DNA of 11,064 bases from positions 1-11,064 of the forward strand of contig CAYVLB010000059.1 in NCBI GenBank assembly GCA_964452325.1. The letters are read 5' to 3'. Under the pieces are notes generated by a model. It searched no databases and was not told the DNA's origin. It worked only from the letters and a program-made list of their open reading frames with translations. Shown in pieces: positions 7,201 to 11,064 of this stretch. The stretch comes from JALVCQ01 sp964452325. GTDB taxonomy: Bacteria > Bacteroidota > Bacteroidia > JAADEI01 > JALVCQ01. Position 1 is the stretch's first letter. Each line of letters begins with the position of its first letter. A program made the translations under genes and the position numbers.

Positions 7201-9218
7201 CTGATTACCGACGACATATTCAAGGCCATGCTGGGTGGACACCCCCGTACGGAAGAAAGCGTGAAAGATGCCTGGAGATCATGAACCGTGATATAATTAT
7301 TTTTAACAATGGTATCGGAACACGTTCCCGAAAGAGCATAGAGGGTAACCTTATATGTGCCAGCTTGGGTAAAAGTTACCGTCGGATCCCTACCCGATAA
7401 AGTCATCGTGGTGCCTGAGTCAATATTATATAACTCCCATTGGTAGTTATAAGAGTAGTTCGGCGGATTGGCCAATGCGTGCAGATTGATCGAAGTACCC
7501 ACACAAAGCTGGTTAGTATCTGCATCGAAATCAACAGTGGGTGCAGTGGCGCAAAAAAGATTCGAAACCGTATCAATACCATAGCATCCATCCTGAGAAT
7601 AAATCTCATAAATCACCCCGTAGCAACCCGAATCGGGAATATCAAAGAACACCGATAACTCGGTGGTATCTACTACCGAATCAATGATATTCCCTACAGA
7701 ATCAAGTAAAAACCACGAAAAATAGACCGTATCGTTGGGATCTGTCGGCAAGTTTTGGCTACCTGCTTCAAAAATCGCCACTGAATCATACATGCACACA
7801 TAATTCGACGAAGCCCCAGCATTGGGGATAATTGAGTCAATGACTATAAAATCAGACTTGAGTACCGAATCTTCACATCCATTGGACTGCACGATATGCA
7901 AGAACACATCGTATTTCCCAAAATCATTATACACCCTCGACGGCGCCAACGCATTGGAAGTTCCCAAAACAGTTGATCCATCTTGGTCATAAAACCGCCA
8001 GGTGCGACTCACAATCGTAGAAGAAGCCGACGAAGCATCATTAAATGTGACCGTCAGCGGAGGAGAACATGCACTCGTTGTGAGGGCCGTAAAGTCCGCA
8101 TTATTGGCCGAAACAAATAGGGCATTGGAATCAACCCGCGAATTGGAACATCCGTTGTAGCTAAACGTTACCGCAATGGTTTTATCTCCCGGTGCATTAT
8201 AAGTCACCCGCAACGAGTCTGGCATATTGTTTTGCACAATTGTACCACCCACATTCCATGAAAACGACCCCGGCAATGAGGTTGGATTATTCATGGTAAT
8301 CAACACCTCTTCCCCTTGGCAAATAACCGTTGGAGAAACAGTATAGGAAAGGTCGGCCGTATCCCCCACCTGAATGTAGTTTGAACGGGTATATGTGTAC
8401 GAACACCCACTGGTTGTATTGACAGTCATTGAAACATCATAAGTTCCCGGGACAGAATAAGTAATCGGGGGAGGGGTAGTACCCACATAAGATGCAGGGC
8501 TCCCACCCGGAAAACTCCATTGAACCGATGCAATCGATGAAGACCCCTTCACAATATTGGAAGCAAACAGCACGGCCAACGGCTTACATCCACTCCGCAC
8601 AGCCGCACTGAACGACAGCGAAGGGGGCTGCTCAACATATACCGCAGAGTCATCGCTGATAATGGTGGCACATCCAGCAGAATCCCATACCCGTAAGATG
8701 ACCGACTTCCAGCCAGATGAATTAAACGTATAGCTAATAGATCTGCTTGCATTAAAAAAAGAATTCCCTTCGATAATCCAGTCACGTGTAGAGTCGTTGT
8801 AGTTAGCGTCAGTAAATGTTACCGACTGGCCCGTGTTACACAGCACGGGAGTATCAACGGTAAACGTCGGATTGACAATGCCGCCCACCTGAATGTAGTC
8901 GTTTTTAACCACCTCGCATGTATCCGTCCCCACAATAACACGCAACTTCACCGTATAATCCCCCGGAACAAGATAAAACCGCGTCATCGAATCCGTACCC
9001 GGTAAATAACCATTTCCTATACCAAAGTCCCAATACACAATGGCATTATTGGGAACATTGAAGGCATTAAATGTAACCTGAAGGGGAGGACATCCATTCA
9101 AAGTATCCGCAGCAAAATCAATTCCCGGTGGGCATTGTGACCACCCTATAATCCCCCATCCCATCAGTCCCATGCAAGCCATATGCCGCAACAGCACAGC
9201 AACCCGGTTCATTATCAT
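4254..9218 (-). CDS. Giant secreted PKD-repeat/Fn3 protein with T9SS type B sorting domain
   Basis: Very large exported protein of 1,654 residues from the ATG at 9218. Order: signal peptide (residues 1-28, basic start MIMNRVAVLLRH, hydrophobic core MACMGLMGWGIIGW, probable cleavage after SQ before Cys29), 13 tandem PKD-like modules of 80-95 residues (about 33-1182), four Fn3-like modules (about 1187-1555), and a gliding-motility-associated type B C-terminal domain (about 1558-1654). The latter contains YVPNAFTPNNDNNNDIF and ends KGEVLLLR. T9SS exports such proteins across the outer membrane, and type B domains often direct surface attachment or release. There is no catalytic domain, so an adhesin, matrix or filament role is inferred, not shown. 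Upstream in-frame starts are a TTG at 9242; an ATG at 9212 is also possible. It is first in the minus-strand block, 16 nt before hpt. The reading frame is continuous with no sign of frameshift. Confidence 0.93.
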   Translation of the reverse strand: MIMNRVAVLLRHMACMGLMGWGIIGWSQCPPGIDFAADTLNGCPPLQVTFNAFNVPNNAIVYWDFGIGNGYLPGTDSMTRFYLVPGDYTVKLRVIVGTDTCEVVKNDYIQVGGIVNPTFTVDTPVLCNTGQSVTFTDANYNDSTRDWIIEGNSFFNASRSISYTFNSSGWKSVILRVWDSAGCATIISDDSAVYVEQPPSLSFSAAVRSGCKPLAVLFASNIVKGSSSIASVQWSFPGGSPASYVGTTPPPITYSVPGTYDVSMTVNTTSGCSYTYTRSNYIQVGDTADLSYTVSPTVICQGEEVLITMNNPTSLPGSFSWNVGGTIVQNNMPDSLRVTYNAPGDKTIAVTFSYNGCSNSRVDSNALFVSANNADFTALTTSACSPPLTVTFNDASSASSTIVSRTWRFYDQDGSTVLGTSNALAPSRVYNDFGKYDVFLHIVQSNGCEDSVLKSDFIVIDSIIPNAGASSNYVCMYDSVAIFEAGSQNLPTDPNDTVYFSWFLLDSVGNIIDSVVDTTELSVFFDIPDSGCYGVIYEIYSQDGCYGIDTVSNLFCATAPTVDFDADTNQLCVGTSINLHALANPPNYSYNYQWELYNIDSGTTMTLSGRDPTVTFTQAGTYKVTLYALSGTCSDTIVKNNYITVHDLQASFTLSSVRGCPPSMALNMSSVISAGFALPMSYQWYIFPVDPNDSAAISAPMGPSTSATLYSSDKSQFTVALVVTNGYGCYDSVVMPNAVHMGTNVAISKSAAHLCLGDTLLLSSNSDPDIQSIQWQMTPSATLTPDDTSQSVQVAFADSGWYSIQLIGQNDIGCADTAYDSIYIEKVAFDFVATDTLYSCAPVFVPFNVLDPRNVATYQWDFGDGSPTVNVTMPSTIHVYRTNSGDSSSGFTVRLIGISAYGCRDTVEKDKYIKVLGPRPKFEMINNVGCEPLVVNFIDSSLNIVGMYLDYGDGSPLDTTFVGSHTYKVLDSTLDFQVFYPTLLAVDPTGCVIVYPTLDSEKDSVVVYTRPRVDFVASPLEGCTPLSVTFLDQSYKATILQWDMDTNGTVDAVGDSVFYTYASADTYSVRLIGYSDYGCSDTALKTELVKVLPLPTADFAILDTLLCYTDSLRLQDLSYGNAPLVRWWWDYGDYGSLFDTSTQPTPPPYYYGKDGTFTITLIVEDSNGCQDTLIRPNAVMVLDTVPAPPVLLDFVSTHRFVNGYVQWRAVDSFAFRQYYIRRGDNFGNELVIDSVSDLNATRYVDSVPPLDVNTARYCYSVQSQDICEVNSDPSTVHCLVHLTVIPEGERSLRLTWSSYVGWDSVGAYRVYRMDSTPQLLAILPPTDTTYLDSNLCDQSYCYYVEALHPTAGYRSFSNIDCDTPVYFYQPAPYRLYYVSVTPSHRVEMSWEPGVQPNLNYYEIAWRDSNGVWYDAYATTSATYWEDAVADPTIASQWYRVRTVDRCGYYGPWSNLGKSIWLRARVNEAKSVTLTWTSYGDWPNGVREYQVMRLRRNGDYEILAYLPGNATTYVDSSADPGQAIDTILCYKVLAVENTPVSDSGVFSYSNQVCAQMEALVYVPNAFTPNNDNNNDIFKPSLLYVLHEANDKYRQYEFWVFNRWGEIVFYTTDMNEGWSGITNGKHAPEGYYHYMIKVADINGVTHLYKGEVLLLR
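4257..4547 (-). other. T9SS type B C-terminal sorting domain (gliding motility-associated, CHU_C type)
   Basis: The last 97 codons before the stop of the giant gene carry the full signature: VYVPNAFTPNNDNNNDIFKP at the start, then FWVFNRWGEIVFYT, GWSGITNGKHAPEGYYHY and the terminal GEVLLLR. In known substrates this domain is recognised by the type IX translocon and is processed or retained at the surface. It identifies both the secretion route and the phylum. Confidence 0.92.
4554..5660 (-). other. Four Fn3-like modules of the giant protein
   Basis: Between the PKD array and the sorting domain lie four segments of about 80-95 residues with fibronectin type III-like strand patterns: VQWRAVDSFAFRQYYIRR, LTWSSYVGWDSVGAYRVYR, MSWEPGVQPNLNYYEIAWR and LTWTSYGDWPNGVREYQVMR. 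Each is followed by a TTYxDS or ATRYVDS turn (the third has ATYWEDA) and a Y-C-Y-x-V or WYRVR strand. The second and fourth are the most alike. Such modules often sit between PKD repeats and the CHU_C-type domain in Bacteroidota exoproteins and probably act as spacers. The Fn3 assignment rests on pattern only. Confidence 0.65.
5673..9122 (-). repeat. Array of 13 tandem PKD-like modules within the giant protein
   Basis: The array is visible at protein level as a repeated scheme: xDFxA.....GCxPLxVxF near each module start, an aromatic W(D/S/E)FGxG turn in the middle, an aromatic GxYxVxL strand, then GCxDT and a closing YIxV strand. Module first cysteines, numbered from the ATG at 9218, are residues 43, 127, 211, 300, 384, 475, 572, 660, 755, 840, 930, 1023 and 1107. 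Each has a second cysteine 56-70 residues later (101, 183, 272, 357, 448, 545, 633, 729, 814, 903, 991, 1079, 1169). I saw no long near-identical stretch between modules, so this appears to be an old, diverged array and not a recent expansion. Boundaries are approximate. Confidence 0.85.
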
Positions 9219-9239
9219 AAATTTTACCCGCAATAATAA

Positions 9240-9271
9240 CAAAAGTTATCACTCAACCCAAATACTACAAC
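9240..9271 (-). promoter_or_regulatory. Possible promoter of the giant-protein operon (weak)
   Basis: On the minus strand TAACTTTTG (9248-9240) resembles the Bacteroidota -7 element with one extra base, and GTTG (9271-9268) lies 19 nt upstream in the -33 region. Transcription would start a few bases before the ATG at 9218, which would exclude the TTG at 9242 as start codon. A second, equally imperfect pair is TAGTATTTG (9267-9259) with TTTG (9293-9290). Neither matches the consensus exactly. Confidence 0.25.
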
Positions 9272-9332
9272 ACCTCTCATCATAATTTTCAAAAAGTTTT
9301 CCATACATGCCGTCAACACAATCCAGTTATAC

Positions 9333-9340
9333 TACATTTG
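9333..9340 (+). promoter_or_regulatory. Bacteroidota -7 element upstream of tRNA-Ala
   Basis: TACATTTG is an exact match to the phylum's TAnnTTTG -7 consensus. It ends 10 nt before the first base of the tRNA, which fits a start point just upstream of the mature 5' end. No clear TTG or TTTG is found 17-23 nt further upstream, so the -33 half is missing or degenerate. Confidence 0.55.
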
Positions 9341-9350
9341 CCACCCCGTT

Positions 9351-9424
9351 GGGGCATTAGCTCAGTTGGCTAGAGCGCCACGCTGGCAGCGTGGAGGTCA
9401 CCGGTTCAAGTCCGGTATGCTCCA
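9351..9424 (+). tRNA. tRNA-Ala (anticodon GGC)
   Basis: A complete 74-nt cloverleaf. The acceptor stem GGGGCAT pairs with ATGCTCC and includes the G3-U70 wobble pair that is the main identity element for alanyl-tRNA synthetase; the discriminator base is A. The D arm contains GCTCAGTTGGCTAGAGC. The anticodon stem CCACG/CGTGG encloses the loop CTGGCAG, giving anticodon GGC for GCC and GCU codons. The T arm is ACCGG-TTCAAGT-CCGGT. The 3' CCA is not encoded (CTT follows the discriminator), so it must be added by nucleotidyltransferase. It stands alone, with no rRNA genes beside it. Confidence 0.97.
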
Positions 9425-9601
9425 CTTTCCTCACACTTCGGTCCTTAGCATTCAATGAACACCCATTTCGCCTTACCTTCATGCTATCGGCTGAACCCCA
9501 AGTCATGATTGTGGAGGTGATTATAACGGAAAGTACCACCGGCATATCTTAAATATTTTACGCACTACCCGCGCATCAATACCGCCAAGGAATATAACGT
9601 A

Positions 9602-9635
9602 TTGCCCATATTCTTAAATCAGAGCCATATTTTCG
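9602..9635 (+). promoter_or_regulatory. Possible promoter of the unrecognised gene at 9692 (weak)
   Basis: TATTTTCG (9628-9635) differs from TAnnTTTG at one position and has TTG (9602-9604) 23 nt upstream. It lies in the 267-nt space between the tRNA and the next gene, in which I see no other gene, repeat or hairpin terminator. Confidence 0.25.
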
Positions 9636-9691
9636 TAACTTCACAACCCAGATCTAACCATTAATTTGAAGGCATCTTGACTCGATATCCC

Positions 9692-10525
9692 ATGCATGCC
9701 GATAGCATTGAGGGAAGCAATCCATTACGGTTTTGGATGGAAGGATATTTCCTTTCCACCCGTCGTTACTTTCTGTTTTCCGCCGAAGGACTCCTAAAAG
9801 ACGCCAACGGTCGCCCCGTATTTCTGGAACGGGTAGTCATCGACCGACCCATTACATCCCCCCATCTAAAATGGGAAGATGGCCTCCAAGATGTGATCCT
9901 GGCCAAGACAGATTTCGGAGGATACCGTACCCCAAAACAATGGGCACCTAAGATCCGGAAACTCTATGAATGGATAGGAGATCACACCACCTTCTGGTGG
10001 TTGTTCTATACCCCCGATTGTAGCACTTTTCAGATCTACCGATTTGATGGCAACCGGGCAATTCGAGTAATCGAACCGGCCACTTGTCATGACTTGTCGC
10101 AGTGGATCATCGAGCTGACGGGCAAGCGGGGCGGCAAAGGGTTTTATCATCCGAATAAACTCCGATGCATTGACCAATGCCTTCGCACGCATCAGACGCC
10201 ATATCCCGGCAATTTAGATGCAATGATATTCGACCTGCAGCATGAGCCTCGCCCCGTCGCTATCCTCGAATTTTCCCGGGTCAACTACACCTCCGCCAGG
10301 AATCATCAGCCCGATAGATACCTTAGTGCAGATCACAACCGATGGCAGATTCTGATCGATACCGGACAATATTTTAACATCCCGATTTATGCCCTCTTCT
10401 GGGGACGCTATGCATTAGATGTTCGAATCTTCAAAGTCATAGACACACCTACAGGCATCCAATTCCAACCCATGGAATACGTAACAGGAAAAATATGGAA
10501 ACAACTTTTCAGCAACCTGCATTAA
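9692..10525 (+). CDS. Unrecognised 277-residue protein with a possible PD-(D/E)XK-like C-terminal core
   Basis: I do not recognise a named family. The product has no signal peptide or membrane segment and looks cytoplasmic. The N-terminal half (about 1-140) is rich in aromatic residues (FWMEGYFLSTRRYFLF, TTFWWLFYTPD). The C-terminal half holds GNLDAMIFD (Asp176), PVAILEFSR (Glu193), DRYLSADHNRWQIL and the strand IPIYALFWG, counting from the ATG at 9692. The order Asp, 17 residues, Glu-x-(Lys) between hydrophobic strands, then an Arg-rich helix and another strand, is that of PD-(D/E)XK nuclease-fold proteins, but the usual Lys is Ser195, followed by Arg196. A nuclease or an inactive relative is inference. 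An in-frame TTG at 9677 would add five residues. The stop lies only 3 nt before the -33 element of the next gene, and the two genes are probably transcribed separately. Confidence 0.75.
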   Translation: MHADSIEGSNPLRFWMEGYFLSTRRYFLFSAEGLLKDANGRPVFLERVVIDRPITSPHLKWEDGLQDVILAKTDFGGYRTPKQWAPKIRKLYEWIGDHTTFWWLFYTPDCSTFQIYRFDGNRAIRVIEPATCHDLSQWIIELTGKRGGKGFYHPNKLRCIDQCLRTHQTPYPGNLDAMIFDLQHEPRPVAILEFSRVNYTSARNHQPDRYLSADHNRWQILIDTGQYFNIPIYALFWGRYALDVRIFKVIDTPTGIQFQPMEYVTGKIWKQLFSNLH

Positions 10526-10528
10526 AAC

Positions 10529-10557
10529 TTTGACCGCTTTATAAATCCTTACTTTTG
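10529..10557 (+). promoter_or_regulatory. Canonical Bacteroidota promoter of the purine nucleoside phosphorylase gene
   Basis: TTTG (10529-10532, -33 element) and TACTTTTG (10550-10557, exact match to the TAnnTTTG -7 consensus) are separated by 17 nt. Transcription should start near 10563-10566, leaving a leader of about 35 nt before the ATG at 10598. The promoter begins right after the stop codon of the preceding gene. Confidence 0.75.
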
Positions 10558-10597
10558 TCACCCAACAACTGCTGGTTGCAACAAAGCAAACAACACA

Positions 10598-11064
10598 ATG
10601 CATAATCTGCCCTCCTCAACATTGACAAAAATCCAAGAAGCAGCCGATTTTATCCGCCCTCACCTTCGCCAAACACCTTACATTGGGATTGTCCTGGGTA
10701 CGGGTCTGGGAAAACTGGGTGAAGCCATCAGGAAGGAAACAACCCTCGATTATGGCGACATCCCCCACTTTCCGATCTCAACCGTTGAAAGTCATCATGG
10801 ACGCCTCCTGATCGGCAGACTGGAAGGAAAGTACGTAATAGCAATGCAGGGGCGCTTCCACTACTACGAAGGCTACTCGCTCCAAGAAGTAACATTCCCC
10901 ATTCGCGTGATGCGAATGCTGGGAGTCAAAACGCTCATCCTTTCCAATGCATGCGGTGCCCTTAATCCCGCCATTAAAACTGCCGAACTGATGATCCTAA
11001 AAGATCATATCAACCTCTTGCCAGACAATCCACTACGAGGACCCAACCTAAACGAGCTGGGGCC
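10598..11064 (+). CDS. Purine nucleoside phosphorylase, trimeric (PNP-I) type, 3' end outside window
   Basis: Cleaves purine (deoxy)nucleosides with phosphate to free base and (deoxy)ribose 1-phosphate; members of this trimeric class prefer inosine and guanosine. The first 155 residues are present of a family length near 270, and the frame is open to the window edge. Visible motifs are GIVLGTGLGKL at 30-40 (phosphate loop, with Thr where GSGLG is commoner), ESHHGRLLIG at 64-73 with the phosphate-site His, MQGRFHYYEGY at 83-93, TFPIRV at 99-104, SNACGALNP at 116-124 (purine-site region), LKDHINL at 134-140 and NPLRGPN at 144-150. The ATG follows a strong promoter match. It provides the bases that Hpt, encoded on the other side of the giant gene, would salvage. 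Confidence 0.95.
   Translation, partial: MHNLPSSTLTKIQEAADFIRPHLRQTPYIGIVLGTGLGKLGEAIRKETTLDYGDIPHFPISTVESHHGRLLIGRLEGKYVIAMQGRFHYYEGYSLQEVTFPIRVMRMLGVKTLILSNACGALNPAIKTAELMILKDHINLLPDNPLRGPNLNELG

Noticed and set aside
9132..9218. Lipoprotein signal for the giant protein (Cys right after the hydrophobic stretch)
   Set aside because: The residues before the cysteine are W-S-Q, not a lipobox such as L-[AS]-[GA]; a type I cleavage before that cysteine fits better, and the C-terminal sorting domain already explains surface placement.
4254..9218. Possible frameshift or fusion in the giant gene
   Set aside because: The frame is open throughout, module spacing is regular and the signal peptide and sorting domain are both in frame.
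9357..9545. Minus-strand 62-codon reading frame ending in HTGLEPVTSTLPAWRSSQLS
   Set aside because: It is antisense to the tRNA-Ala gene; this peptide string is a well-known false gene read from the reverse complement of tRNAs.
10563..10578. Short CAAC/GTTG inverted repeat in the phosphorylase leader
   Set aside because: The stem is only 4 bp with two competing registers; too weak to call a regulatory hairpin or riboswitch.
10415..10603. Minus-strand 62-codon reading frame across the end of the unrecognised gene and the phosphorylase leader
   Set aside because: It is antisense to a coding end and to a strong plus-strand promoter, and has no recognisable features.

Overview
The window looks like a chromosomal segment of a member of the Bacteroidota. 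The strongest pointer is a 1,650-residue secreted protein that ends in a type B sorting domain of the type IX secretion system (T9SS), which is confined to this phylum. Support comes from -7 elements matching the phylum's TAnnTTTG consensus before the tRNA and nucleoside phosphorylase genes, a short zinc-free adenylate kinase, weak ribosome binding sites and a tRNA without an encoded CCA. Genus and species cannot be told from the sequence.

Layout. Left end, plus strand: a complete class III PLP-dependent aminotransferase (90-1259). It converges on a minus-strand block of five co-directional genes read from right to left. They are the giant PKD/Fn3 surface protein (4254-9218), hypoxanthine phosphoribosyltransferase (3674-4237), adenylate kinase (3090-3677), a biotin carboxyl carrier-like protein (2590-3087) and a CNNM/CBS/CorC membrane protein (1256-2551). 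The gaps are 16 nt, a 4-nt ATGA overlap, about 2 nt and 38 nt, so the block is probably one operon. Right part, plus strand: tRNA-Ala(GGC) at 9351-9424, an unrecognised 277-residue protein with a possible nuclease-like core (9692-10525), and a purine nucleoside phosphorylase cut by the window edge (10598 onward).

How the genes relate. Purine nucleoside phosphorylase releases hypoxanthine and guanine, Hpt converts these to IMP and GMP, and adenylate kinase interconverts AMP, ADP and ATP, so the window holds a loose purine-salvage neighbourhood split by the large exported protein. The biotin carrier, CorC-like protein and aminotransferase have no visible partners here. The giant protein has a signal peptide, 13 PKD-like modules each with its own cysteine pair, four Fn3-like modules and the C-terminal sorting domain. 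It is most likely a surface-attached or released adhesin-type protein.

Novelty. Most of the window is ordinary. The items most worth a second look are the modular architecture of the giant protein, its position directly in front of housekeeping purine genes, and the unrecognised protein at 9692-10525. I see no CRISPR array, insertion sequence, phage gene or obvious defence operon.
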